From Dicyema japonicum (lineage: Eukaryota; Dicyemida; Rhombozoa; Dicyemidae): a DNA stretch of 64,000 bases. The position numbers and the translations under genes were made by a program. The first letter of the stretch is position 1; every line of letters starts with the position of its first letter. The stretch is taken from contig RDEW01000068.1 in the NCBI GenBank assembly GCA_011109175.1, forward strand, positions 145,900 through 209,899. Direction: 5' to 3'. The notes under the pieces are model-generated. The model did not search any database, was not told the DNA's origin, and saw nothing but the letters and a program-made list of their open reading frames with translations. Positions 34,585 through 45,170 of this stretch are shown piece by piece.

Positions 34585-34964
34585 GTCTGTATTCAATAAC
34601 AATAATAACACCAGAGACCACGGTTACACAAACTAACTAATCAAGATAGTTTGTTTAGTAGAATATCAGATTTTATAAATGCTCTGGTTACTTGTAGAGC
34701 CCACTCATCATTTTTGGAACATTGGTCAATGTGTGTTTGGTGAGATTCGGTCAGAAAATCTACAAAAAATAATAGTTATTTCGCAAAACTCATTGAATTT
34801 TGATGTTTTTTGTGAATTTACAAAATGCCTTTTCTCGCTTTTTATATTACAAAAAGAGTCGACAATATAGTGCACCATCCTCAAGAATCATAAATTCTTT
34901 AGGATAATCCTTTACAATGGCCTATACTTTAATTTGGTACGATTTTGCTATCTTAGGCATTTTT
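34585..34964. other. LINE 3' UTR scrap and unassigned sequence
   Basis: 34590-34650 matches the reversed 3' UTR of the LINE at 20945-21085 (ACCAGAGACCACGGTTACAC). The remainder to 34964 has no gene or repeat that I recognise. Confidence 0.4.
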
Positions 34965-35280
34965 AAAGCCTTTTCACGAGAGCCATAGTATTTATAGCTC
35001 CGCATAGGAGACACACACTTTATTTAAGTAAAGAACAGTTAATTTTAACTAATCATAGAACCAAGGAATGATCTTCATTTTTTTTTTTTTCTTGTGTGAG
35101 TGTCCTTTCTAGACAATCCAGTTCCGAGTGATTATTCACTGATGACGGCGTCACTCGTCAAACCCTTTTGCATCGTAGATACGTGGAACCTTCCACCAGG
35201 TGAACTGCAGCGAGATTCGAACCCGTAACCTAAGTTACTTTAGCCCGACACCTAACCACTAAGCCGCCCGGCCTCTTAGG
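34965..35280 (-). mobile_element. tRNA-derived SINE (family 1), best copy
   Basis: On the minus strand the tRNA-like head is intact: GGGCGGCTTAGTGGTTAGG (A box) at about 35255-35275 and GGGTTCGAATCTC (B box) at about 35212-35224. The body GTTCACCTGGTGGAAGGTTC continues to GACGAGTGACGCCGTCATCA and ends with AAATAAAGTGTGTGTCTCC and a further roughly 50 bp. It is not a functional tRNA because the clover-leaf 3' half is missing. Confidence 0.78.
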
Positions 35281-35394
35281 CATGTCAACCAAAAATAGTA
35301 GCAAAATATATTATTAATAGTTAATTTAAAAAAATAACAAATTAAATCAAAAATTATAAGGTTAAAATTATTTTAACTCCCCCCCCAAAAAAAA

Positions 35395-35980
35395 CCACAT
35401 CAGAGGACAGAACTTATATCAGTGGACATCACAAAAGCGTTCGACTCAGTTTCTAGGAAACTCCTTACAAAAAAAATTTGAAACCAACATCCATCCGAAC
35501 TTGAAACTTTGGCTTGGAAACTTCCTAAATGGAAGACGAGCACAAGTACTTTGCAACATCAAATCAAGATCTCGCTACTTTCCAAATGGAGTCCCTAAGA
35601 CTCCCCATTGTCATCCCAACTCTTCAACCTCTACATAAAAGACATGCCACAAACATGTAATGAGAACTGGCTAATACCTTCATCTGTTAAGTGTAAGTAA
35701 CTAACTAAAACCACATATCATTCTTGCCTCCAATGACAGAAGCATTCAATCAGCGACTCAGTCCGCTCAACAAATGCTTGACAAGCTGGAACTATGGCTC
35801 TCGAAAAGGAGGCTCGACACATCGCAACAAAGTCCTCTGTCATGCTGTTTACCACTTACAAAGACACCTGTGTCAAACCAGAAATCCCTATGAAAAATGA
35901 GACTATTCCTATTAACAAAACATCAAAGATTCTAGTAGTCACCTTTGATCAGGGTCTCTTCTATCCGATATGTTGATAAC
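35395..35980 (+). mobile_element. CR1/Jockey-like LINE RT fragment
   Basis: Reads ISVDITKAFDSVSRKLLTKK (motif A), WKLPKWKTSTS in a shifted frame, SQLFNLYIKDMPQTCN, then SATQSAQQMLDKLELWLSKR. It belongs to the same subfamily as 12985-13510. Stops and frameshifts are present and there is no endonuclease. Confidence 0.65.
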
Positions 35981-36274
35981 AAATATTGGCCAGTTTGTCA
36001 TGAATTACCGATTTCATTAGCTCTATCAAGTAGTTTTCGTCAGTGCTGAGGACATTATTCATTTCTACCTTTAGCTTTTCTTGTCTTTTCAGCTGCCCTC
36101 TGAAGATACACTAATGTTTACCTATTTTTTACTAAAATATCATTAATATGTAATTGTGTTTTTGATAAATTAGCTATAATGTGGTGATAATGTCCTTGAT
36201 TTCTTTTGTACTTTATTGTCATTATCATAATTGATTACTATAAAGTGATATTCTTTCGCTAATTTCTTGACAGA

Positions 36275-36730
36275 ATGGCTTTGCAATTTGTAATGAGTGA
36301 CAGAAATAAGAGAAAACTTTCTGAGAATGGATATATTTACCTTTTTGAAAAATGTAATGCCCAAGTCACATTTTGGAAATGTGAATGCTATTACAAAATT
36401 AAATGTAAAGCCAGAGTACACACCAAGGGGGACATCATTGTTAAAAGAGTCAATGAACACAATCATGCTGGTGATGCTGCATACGTTGAATGTAAGAGAA
36501 TTACTCATGAGATAAAAAGAAGAGCTCTTGAATCACAAAAAAACGCCCACCTTATTACAACCGAAGTGTGTGTTGGTTTGCCAGAGGAGGTTTCTGCCCG
36601 ACTACCTGAAGCTTCTTTAATTAAAAGGAATATTAGGAACTCAAGAAATTTAAAAGATCGTGGGCAGAGGGCTCAATTGGACAAGGCACTCTCGGAGTTG
36701 TTTCAGCAACCAGAATCGGACCTGCCTTAG
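36275..36730 (+). CDS. FLYWCH-finger protein fused to an R2-like tail
   Basis: Residues 1-65 form a FLYWCH zinc finger: KRKLSENGYIYLFEKC, FWKCECYYKIKCKARVHTKG and the closing NEHNHAGDA supply Cys, Cys, His, His. The linker (HEIKRRALESQKNAHLI, then ASLIKRNIRNSRN) resembles the segment that follows FLYWCH in animal Mutator-like transposases. From about residue 128 (36656) the frame continues into RGQRAQLDKALSELFQQ, which is the extreme C-terminus of the R2-like element. The 151-residue product is therefore a truncated FLYWCH protein, possibly of MULE origin, with a transposon-donated end. Whether it is expressed is unknown. Confidence 0.7.
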   Translation: MALQFVMSDRNKRKLSENGYIYLFEKCNAQVTFWKCECYYKIKCKARVHTKGDIIVKRVNEHNHAGDAAYVECKRITHEIKRRALESQKNAHLITTEVCVGLPEEVSARLPEASLIKRNIRNSRNLKDRGQRAQLDKALSELFQQPESDLP

Positions 36731-36800
36731 GAGACTGGGGAACAAGCAAGAGAAGAAGGTTGTTGATTATTAAATATTAACTTTTTATTGTTTGTTAAAT
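36656..36800 (+). mobile_element. R2-like element, 5'-truncated 3' end
   Basis: It matches 8993-9137 of the full element (GCTCTCGGAGTTGTTTCAGC region corresponding at 36690-36710) including the short 3' UTR TTGTTGATTA...TTTTTATTGTTTGTTAAAT. It begins inside the FLYWCH open frame and keeps it open for 25 codons. Confidence 0.8.
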
Positions 36801-37780
36801 AAAGTGAAGTAATTTTCTGATAAAAATAAATAATAAATGAGAAGGGTATACATCACCCCTCTCAAATTCCTATTCCACAAATCATCGTCTACAGAGTAGT
36901 TGCGGTGGATCCGAGAAGGCGCACAAGGAGAGGATGAGAAATCCTACTGAGGCTTTCGAGATCACTTAATTAATTTATTAAATTAACTATTGGATTTCTT
37001 GGGTTAAAAAAAACCCCTCCCACATACATTGGGTTGACGAGTGACGCCGTATCAGTGTTTCATCCTATAAAATCCTCACAAAAAAATAATTGAGAACTGG
37101 ATACACTTAATTAGGTGTTGACTTCTTACTTGGTGTATCTGGGGTTAATAATAATTGGGAATCATCAGGACTACCAATGACTCTATGGGGCTTGTGCAAG
37201 TGCCCAACACTCTCAGCTGGACAGTCGACCTCGTACATATCTGTTTGGTGTAACTAACAAAAACCACTTCGCAAATCTTTGAAACAGAGAGCTTTAATGT
37301 GGGTCACCTGTTCGTGAAAAAACATACTTAGCGAACTGATCCAACCTCTCTCCCCTACCAATCGACTACCAAATAGTCGGCTTGTTGTGAATACGGGAAG
37401 ATCACTAAGCTACTGTTCCTAGATTTATTTTACTTAAAATAGCGTACCATCCTCAAAAATGTCATTATCCTAGTATTTATTAATTTTATATGCCACCTCT
37501 ATAATAATTTACTAGTGATGTCCCCCAAAATACAAAGTTTGCCCTTTGTGTCGATCGAATAAATCATTGTCATGAGATATAAAGTTTCGGAATACCGGAT
37601 ACACTAGACTTTGTGTTCGAATCTCTGCTGACAAAAAATAGTAGCTTCGACATGACCACATTTAGAAGCAAAAAGGATATTATGAACAGTCAAATATGGT
37701 CATAAACATGGTGACAAATAGGGAGGTCCCCGTCGTAGATAACCTCAGACTTGTGCTTTAATCTTTAATAATGCAACTGC
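36801..37780. other. Repeat scraps, no gene recognised
   Basis: 37035-37075 carries a piece of SINE family 1 (TTGACGAGTGACGCCGTATC) and 37085-37150 a tail of family 2 (TGGTGTATCTGGGGTTAATA). The segment 37150-37780 shows nothing that I can assign. Confidence 0.45.
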
Positions 37781-38320
37781 CTACATAAATACGGTCGGAT
37801 CTATTGGAGGGAAGAATACATCACAGTCATAATGACGGGCAATTACTGTCAAATATATCCTGCCCACGTGGAGTTGGATGAGAGAATCCTACAATAACCA
37901 CATTAATACTTCATACACTCGCTGTCCCCCAATACAGTATATTTCATGCACATTAGGCATTTCCTGGAGGGAAAAGTAAGCATTGGTGAGGGAGTTGAAT
38001 AATAGCACGTGGTTTTCAGTACTGTGAGGAATATCGGCGTTGGGGGAACAGCTTAGAACAGCGTTAACTCTGTTTGGAAGAGGTCGATTCTTTTTGGGGA
38101 TTGATTCCCAAGTTTTCCGTCCCATTATAACAGCGTTTTGCATTCCAAACATAATCTACTTAAAATACCGTCAGGTGCCTCAGATGTCACACTCTTAAAG
38201 TATTTCAGATCTATTCTACTATATTAAAATTTTGATGAACTTGGAAAACCAAGGAATTTTCCCTTTAAATCCTATCCCGTTGTTTAAACACGTGGCAACC
38301 ACCAGACTAACCTGTCTCAT
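37781..38320 (-). CDS. DHFR: Dihydrofolate reductase
   Basis: It reduces dihydrofolate to tetrahydrofolate with NADPH. Start MRQVSLVVATCLNNGIGFKG at 38320. Introns at 38216-38240 (25 nt), 38156-38190 (35 nt) and 37889-37909 (21 nt) give 152 residues in one frame. Motifs: GIGFKGKIPW (substrate loop), DLKYF with the active-site acid, MGRKTWESIP (NADPH-binding), NRPLPNR, CIGGQRVYE (glycine pair) and CDVFFP. The protein stops about 30 residues earlier than typical animal DHFR, so the last strand may lie in an unrecognised downstream exon or be lost. The 35-nt intron is the least certain splice. It is divergent from the next gene, with starts 289 bp apart. Confidence 0.87.
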
Positions 38321-38608
38321 TTAAATGACTAATAGTTATAATTTTTTATTTCAATTAAATAATATTTTTGATATTTTAAAATTCTCTTATTTTAACTGAT
38401 AAAAGTAATTTAAACAAATAGTAAATTCAAGATTCGCCTTTCCATTCCCAGCGGTTATGTGCTCTCAATGTCTTATGTTGCTTATGTTTTCCACGTGACA
38501 ATAATAATTCACACCAACATAATTTGTATAATATTTAAATTTTGTAATTAATAAATTATCATTTTTATAAATAATATTTAAATAATTAATAATTAAAAAG
38601 TTTAGAAC

Positions 38609-39569
38609 ATGGCAGAATTATTAGTAAACTTTGTAAAATAATTTTAAAGACATTCATCTCATTAAACGCATGTAACGAGCTAATAACATTCCCATTGGAC
38701 ACAATCAAAACAAGAATGCAAAGCAAAGTGGGGTACTCACACCCAATATCACTCTCAAAGTTCTACTCAGGCATTTCTCCTTCAATTGTTAACACTCTTA
38801 TTGGAAGTATGTTTTATATCTTCAATCAGCAATGACTCACGTCGCAATGTATGAGGTTTCCCATTCCACCCTTCTGAGCAAGGGATATAGGAAACGTGAC
38901 CCAACAGCTCAGGTTTTGTCCTCAATCTTCGCCTATTCCGTACTTTTATTGCATAATGTGAGACTACGTCCATCTTCCTCTGCCCATTGGAGGTGATCAA
39001 ACAGAACTCCCAGTTTCTGTCCATAAGGTCTACGAAATGTGCCTCGAAAATTTACAATTTACATGTCATCCACAATTTTACTTTTAGGGGATCACTGGCT
39101 TCTACCGAGGACTTATAGCCTTTGTCTATAGAGACATCACGATGGTCTCCGTCCATCTGCTGCTTTCGTATCATCTTCAGGTTGAACTTGTATCAAATTT
39201 AGAATGTCTGGAGCTTCCTTCAAGAGCGAAGAGTTGACAAGAATCAGTCAATCTGCTGTTCTGTTTTTGCCGGTTTGATTATTCTGTGACCTCTTTGTAG
39301 GATTGGTGGGTCTCTTGGTCAGTTCACCACTGGATGTGCTCAAGACCAGAAAAATGTTGATGGTAGTCAGTTTGCAATTATTCCAAGGATGACTGGAGTC
39401 CAAAATATGTAGAGGTCCGTGAAGTTGTTAAGGATTTGAATAAGAGGGGAATTCGTGGGTGTTGCAATCTCTTATGTTTAGATACTTTATTGGTACCTCA
39501 TATCGTGCTGTGATCTTCTTAGCTTATATTATTTCCTATAATTATATTTTCTATGACAAATTGAGTTAA
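38609..39569 (+). CDS. SLC25A26: Mitochondrial S-adenosylmethionine carrier, nine ultrashort introns
   Basis: A mitochondrial inner-membrane carrier that exchanges SAM for S-adenosylhomocysteine in the best-matching family. Nine introns (38624-38649, 38807-38829, 38856-38882, 38940-38962, 39065-39087, 39181-39202, 39273-39300, 39363-39387, 39459-39481; 22-28 nt) leave 246 residues in a single frame. All three carrier signatures appear: FPLDTIKTRMQ, CPLEVIKQNSQ and SPLDVLKTRKM, with repeat-linked GFYRGLIAFVYRD and GYFIGTSYRAVIF...YD. QNSQ and FPLDTIKTR favour the SAM carrier over other SLC25 members. No open frame longer than about 80 codons exists, so ordinary ORF calling misses it. Introns are roughly 23% of the gene. 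Confidence 0.9.
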
Positions 39570-39659
39570 ATTACCGTATTCTTGCAAAAGTACCATTTAA
39601 GCTCGACTTTTTATAACTCGGAAGAAGAGTGATTTGTGCCAGTTCACTGATATTGATAA

Positions 39660-40060
39660 GATCAACTGCTTTATATTAAAAAGTATAGTTAGCCATGTGG
39701 TTATTTGGTCGTACGGCTGAGGTGATCCTTGCACAAAATGTTTGCTTCCATTCATGATAAGTGAAAACCGACTTCTTTTTTCTCGTGAGCAACAACGAGG
39801 TAGCAGAGTCAGTAGAAACCGAAAACCCTAACTTCTGAACTAAAAGGTGTTTAAAGCACAAAGCCCATTTGGAAGGACTAGGAAATCACTATTCCCTCAA
39901 CCCTTGGTAACCACCAGGTCAATTCAATTTCCTTACAACTCAAGCACATTTGTTGCTGCAACCTTACGAGTGTTACACCGATTCTCACAAAACAAGTCAA
40001 CCTCCTCAAATATAAGCATGCAAAACACAATGCACATTTGTGCAAGCATTGATTATCAAT
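39660..40060 (-). CDS. Possible multi-exon gene, unrecognised
   Basis: Minus-strand open pieces include MLAQMCIVFCMLIFEEVDLF, CNTRKVAATNVLE, EIELTWWLPRVEGIVIS and LGFSVSTDSATSLLLTRKKK...TYHEWKQTFCARI (39676-39861). The pieces could be joined by short introns, but I could not find one consistent set, and the plus strand is also open (39847-40062). It lies between the SAM carrier and the bZIP gene in a gene-dense stretch, which is the main argument for it being real. Confidence 0.3.
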
Positions 40061-40125
40061 AAAATCCTAACTACCGTGGTTAGTAATTTAAAACAATAAT
40101 ATTAACAGAACTGTATACAAATATA

Positions 40126-40860
40126 TCATATATCATCATAATATATGTCCAGCAAGTCAGATAACTGCTCAGTGTCCATTTTTATGTCCTCAGGACACTC
40201 TGGTTTCTTAGAAGGGACAGAACACTGCATGCTCTCCATTCTGTGCATATATAACAAATACTCCAACTAATAATAATTAAAGAATTTAACGTTGTCTTTT
40301 TCGCTGGTTAAGTTCAACTCGCAGTCGTTGGGGACAAACTCGTTGTTTCCAAAGAGAACATGCCCAGCGGAAATTTGACGGGAGAGCAAGTAGCTCTGAT
40401 CCTGCATTTTTCTCCAGAGAGTTTTGAGAGCTGCAAGCTGCTCAGTCATCCACTTGTGTTTAACATAAATTATGGCATTCCTGTGTCTCTTCTTTTCACG
40501 GGACTTTCTAGCAGCCTGGAATAAAAAGTAAAATACCTCATTGTTTTTGACACGTTTTTCTCGGTATTCGACGTCGTTAAATGAAAGAGTCCTAACATTT
40601 GGTTTTCTGTTATGCTTGGGTTCATACATTTCACTGTGGTCACCCGGTATAAGTAAGCTGTGCTGGTCCTGGAGTGAGTAGTTGTAGTCTGAAGGCCACA
40701 TTTTAGCAGATTGTAATGAAATGTAGTCGTTAAAGTCACAGTAGAAAGATTCGTCGTTATAAAACGATGCAGGCATGCCAGATTCATCACTTGTTTGGAA
40801 CAACAAATTGTTCAATTCGTCGTACACGTGTCCATCATTCCCAAATCCATTTGGGTCCAT
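40126..40860 (-). CDS. bZIP transcription factor (C/EBP- or PAR-like)
   Basis: A nuclear DNA-binding regulator. Introns at 40516-40536 (21 nt) and 40267-40290 (24 nt) leave 229 residues. The 21-nt intron lies inside the basic region: unspliced it would insert VFYFLFQ, while spliced it gives the canonical VKNNEAARKSREKKRHRNA. A zipper-like helix follows (MTEQLAALKTLWRKM), with imperfect heptads. The N-terminal 90 residues are acidic and aromatic, as in activation domains. The second intron extends the protein beyond a stop at 40267 to an acidic tail (DTEQLSDLLDIYYDDI). That extension rests only on the open frame and GT-AG ends. Confidence 0.8.
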
Positions 40861-41214
40861 TAACCTACGGTAATAATCGAATAAATAATGTTTGTTAAAT
40901 AATATCTGTTACCTTGAAATGATTTTTTTCACTGTGACGCAATTTATAGCTCACCATTATGCAAGAAATTGATTTATTCACGTAAAAATTACACATTCAA
41001 ATTTAAAATATAATTTCAAGATTAATTAAAATATATATTTTTTAATTATAATTCACGTCAGTAGTTTGGCGGGTGTTTGAAATTTTCATTAATATCAGCT
41101 CCAGTTAGCCATGGTTTCCTTGAGGGGACCCGAGTAAATAAACCTTACACACCAATGACCCCCTAATAAACTCAAATTCTCACAAATAAATCAACAATTT
41201 ATTAAAACAGATCA

Positions 41215-41761
41215 TTATCCAAAAAAGTCAATTGATTTTTCGTAAAATTCAATCACGACTTGGGGACATCTGACGTTAGCCACAGAGGCGGGGATCAAGT
41301 CGACTATTACTGACTCACTCTTCCTATAAATGGGGACCACTAGGACAACCACTTCACTAGGAATATTAATATGCCGTCTATTTTCTTTACTCCAATAATC
41401 TTTTCAGGCAAAAGACCCCTGTTGAATCCAAACTCACCCAAAATCCCGTCAGGTCCAATTTTAAGGAACCGCTGAAATAAAAAGAGGTCGAACCTGTTCG
41501 TTATTGGCTAAATTCATATTCCTCTTTATTCGATCCCTCGCTCTGTAGTTCGCACTATTTACCCTCTTTCTCAGTCGTTTTTCAAATTCCTCAATTAATT
41601 TAGGAGAATACAAGTTCGTTTCACATTCCCACGTGTTTTGATCACTGTGGAATATATTGAGAGAACAACCTAGCGTATCCCTTCCATTTGATCAGATAAT
41701 ATGTAGCGCCGTCGAAAACCCCCTTGTCAAGAATACGTTCGACTTCATAAACGTCAGACAT
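41215..41761 (-). CDS. HP1: Heterochromatin protein 1 (chromo and chromoshadow domains)
   Basis: HP1 binds methylated H3K9 and dimerises through its shadow domain. Introns at 41645-41669, 41472-41493 and 41324-41349 (25, 22 and 26 nt) give 157 residues. The chromodomain (residues about 4-53) reads DVYEVERILDKGVFDG, YYLIKWKGYASDQNTWE, with the three aromatic-cage positions Tyr, Trp and Tyr present. The shadow domain (about 95-157) reads LGEFGFNRGLLPEKIIGVKK, IFLVKWKSES and VRCPQVVIEFYEKSIDFFG. The hinge is short and basic (EKRLRKRVNSANYRARDRIK). Slightly shorter than human CBX3. All three introns are needed to keep the frame. Intact, single copy in the spacer. Confidence 0.93.
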
Positions 41762-42014
41762 AAACGTTGAGCAACAAATAAGAAATTTAAATATATTTTC
41801 TATATTTATTTTTTATATCATTAATGAGATTATATATTTAACGCTACTGAAACAATGTTCGTCTACAATGCCAAGACTGACCGATCTATGGGAGCAACAG
41901 ACATCTGCTTCCTAATTAATAGCTGCTGGCCTCCTTAAAGTTAGTGAGGCTGGGGTTACTTAACTAACTAATTAAATGAAAGAATTACTTTTTTTACTTT
42001 AAGTCAAAAATTTC
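41762..42014. other. LINE tail scrap before the right arm
   Basis: 41925-41990 (GGCCTCCTTAAAG, GAGGCTGGGGTTACTTAACT) resembles the GGATCAC-type LINE 3' ends elsewhere. Nothing else is recognisable. Confidence 0.35.
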
Positions 42015-42019
42015 TGGGA

Positions 42020-45000
42020 AGGTGGTGCCTCGTTTTTTCTCTGTATAACGGTTAAGAAAAATGTCTAAAAAACACTCATTATACAATTGAGAACTCAGGC
42101 TAATGACGTTCAACGTACGTGGAATATCGAAAGATTGGACAAAAAAGTACTTTGTGACGATCTCGAGAAATACAAAATATTTATTGGCTGCCTACAAGAG
42201 ACGAAAATCGAAAATGGACGCGATGAAACTACCGACTAATTCTCTCCCCAAGTGAATGTAAGCACTACGGCATGGGATTTGCCTACATGTGGATTACTTT
42301 AAAAAAACTACATCGCTATTGGAGAGTCAACGACCGAATATGTGTCCTATAAGTCAAACTAAATGAACTATGCCCGTCCAAGAGTTTATTAACTGTCATA
42401 AATGTCTATGCACCACACTGTAGACGAGTAATCAAGAACCCCGGTGAGCTCGAGGAATTCTACTCAAAACAATCAAGCACATACTCTAATAATGCTTCCT
42501 CGTCCCTTGTCTTTGTTGCGGAGATATGAATGCAAAGGCCGGAATGCGAAAAAAGCCCGAAAAATCCTCTATTGAAAGACACGGGCGCGGAAGGAGAAAT
42601 GCATCTGGAGCTTCTCTGGTGAACTTCTGCGAGGCAAAAGCCTTTTCATGTGCAAGAAGGCCTTCACGCACTCAGCTCGCACAAGACGACATGGCACGGA
42701 CAAAGAAAAAACTCTGTCGGAGAGACCGTGAATATATATAATCAAATCGACTACATTATCTGCCGAAAGTCTGATAAACACCTGATAAATGATGCACTTC
42801 CTACCAGGGAACAACAACTGACAGCGACCACAGGATCGTCATTGCAAACTTTCTGTAAAAAAGCATCTGACTGGGGAAAATACATTGAAAACGCGAAGAA
42901 GGCGAGACAAAGGCCCAATATATACTTTCAGACAGAAAAAATGTGGTTAAAGCCCACTTGTAGGGCTAAATTTCACGAACAAATCGAGACTTTTATGGAG
43001 AAAACCGCACCGGAATCATCAGTACGAACTATGTGGGATCATACAAAGCAGGTAATCTCCAAGTCGGCCAATATATGCCTTGGAGTCCGAAATCATCACG
43101 TCCTACAATTGGATCACCACCCGAACGTGCCAGATAAAAAAAGTCAAATCCGTAAGCAGAAAAATGTCAAGTTGTCTTTTTTTAGTTTATATCGCATTTT
43201 TCTGATACTACTAGCATCTTTTAATTTTTAATATTTTTTCCAATACTTGACTTTTTTCCATTTTTTAAATTTTTTCCCTTATAAATTTTCGAAATTTAGC
43301 ACAATTTTGATTTTCCCAAAGAAGGAATCTCTCGCAATCACGAATTTGACGAAAGTCAAATAAAACTGATAAATTGTGCAACGAAGCAAAACTTATTGCT
43401 AAAACGAGTCAAGAAAATCTCTTATAAATTTATTCAAATGTTTGACTAAGGGGATCCTTGGCGAACACTATTCGGAGGAGACGGGGAAATAGATCTTGAC
43501 TATTTCTTTGCAGACGCGAAATAAAGCTTAACTATCCAATGCAGACGCTTACCCCTAAGGAAGTTATTTAATCAGAGTTTATGCTTTCCAGGGATCTTTG
43601 GTAAATTTTCAAGTAAGAATCCTCCTTGACACAGAGTTAATACCTTTGTGGATGTCAATGGAGAAAAGTAGAGTCTTCACGTGTCCCGGTCTTTTTTACC
43701 GCTTATGGGCTTACGGGCTTGACTTTTTTTCGCACTCCAGAGAGCTACGGCTAAAAGCGGCAAACACGTCAGACGAGAGTATAGAAAAGAGCTTAAATCC
43801 AACAAAGGTGCAAAAACCCTAAATGACATCTTTGAAACTAACATTGATCTTGGACTTAGAAATGGATTATTAATACCCATACAAAAACCGAACAAAGCAA
43901 AAACCAGTAGAAAATCTGTGCCCGATAATACTTCTGAATTCGATACGCTAGGTGCTGGCAAACATTGCACTAAGTCGGATAAATGGTGTGGCGATCTATA
44001 CCTACCAGCAAGTCAAAGTGGGTTCCGAGAAGGGAGGTCTACGGCAGACATTGTATGGAGCCACAGATGGCGCTGCGCAACGCACCAAAGATTCAAGAGC
44101 GCAACAACCGTGTTGGGAATAGATCTCTCCAGAGCTTTCGACTCAATAAACAGACAGAAACTGATGAATGTGCTTGAGCAAATATTGGATGAATCGTCGG
44201 TTAGGATAATCAGACTACTACTTGCGAACACAAGACTATCTGTGAGGACAGAAGGAGCAACTTCCCGCAGTTTCAAAACAACGATTGGGACACCCCAGGG
44301 TGATTCCCTCTCCCCTTTACTATTCACCATATACCTTGAATCTGCACTCCGCGATCTCCGTAAATGCTATATAGGAGACATAGAAGAGACATCTTATGCG
44401 GATGATGTGGATTTTGTATCACGGGACGACCGCACTCCAACACCTACTAGAAATTGCACCTGCGAAGCTTGAGAAATAATTTCTCAGCGTAAATGTACAC
44501 AAAACTGAAATTACTGAAATCAAAAGAGAAGACGATGTTACTCATGAATGATGGAGATGTACTAATAAGCTCGGCTCTCTACTAGGAGACGATGAAGATG
44601 TAATAAGGAGGAAAACACTGGCAAATGCGGCAATGGCTAAACTGAAGAAAGAAGTAAAGGACTTGGAATTGACATCAGATGCAGGCTTTACAACGCCTTT
44701 GTGAATCCGATTCTACTGTACAACGCTGGGACATGAGGAAGTTCCTTCAACGAACTATTAAAACTGGATTCGTTCCATAGAAGGCAACTAAGAAGCTTAC
44801 TCGGAATGGAGTGGCCACGTAGAATATCAACCACTGGTATCTACAACAAGTGTATGTGTTCTTACATCAGCAAGGATGTGATAGATGCCCGGTGGAGGCT
44901 ATTTGGGCATGTATTAAGAATGAACCCGGACGCACCCGCTAACAAAGCGATGGAAGATTACTTTGACAGTTGCGACAAACCCTTCCGCGGACGACCTAGA

Positions 45001-45170
45001 TCGACACTTCCGACTGCCTAAACAAAGACCTAAATCGTGTGAGAAAAATTCTTAAGACGGGGTCGACCTGGACGAATTGAGATCACTCGCATTCGACAGA
45101 GTAAGATGGAAAAGACTAACTATAAATATTGTTTCTTTGAGTGTTGCATATAAACATTATGACTTTCGTG
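42020..45170 (+). mobile_element. RTE-like LINE with APE endonuclease, right-arm copy
   Basis: Mirrors 25690-29205. The endonuclease region (MTFNVRGISKDW near 42105, GDMNAKAGM near 42525, NQIDYIICRKSDKHLIND near 42740) is followed by an inserted 600-bp element and then the RT, better preserved here: SGFREGRSTADIVWSHRWRC, GIDLSRAFDSIN, IGTPQGDSLSPLLFTIYLES and TSYADDVDFVSRDD (to 44430). The tail ISTTGIYNKCMCSYISKDVI runs to PFRGRPRSTLPTA, and the tail region ends near 45165. Frameshifts between these blocks make it inactive. Confidence 0.82.
43136..43733. mobile_element. MITE-like element inside the LINE, right-arm copy
   Basis: Mirror of 27481-28083 with ends AAAAAAAGTCAAATCCGTAA and, reversed, AAAAAAAGTCAAGCCCGTAA. 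The terminal inverted repeat is about 20 bp with a mismatch. It contains no open frame of note. Confidence 0.6.

Noticed and set aside
35205-35280. A functional tRNA gene
   Set aside because: A and B boxes are present, but the acceptor stem and 3' half are absent and the sequence runs into a repeated SINE body.
40267-40860. Continuous 197-codon frame as the bZIP protein
   Set aside because: It keeps seven extra residues inside the basic region and stops just before an open, in-phase acidic tail. Removing the 21-nt and 24-nt segments gives the canonical motif.
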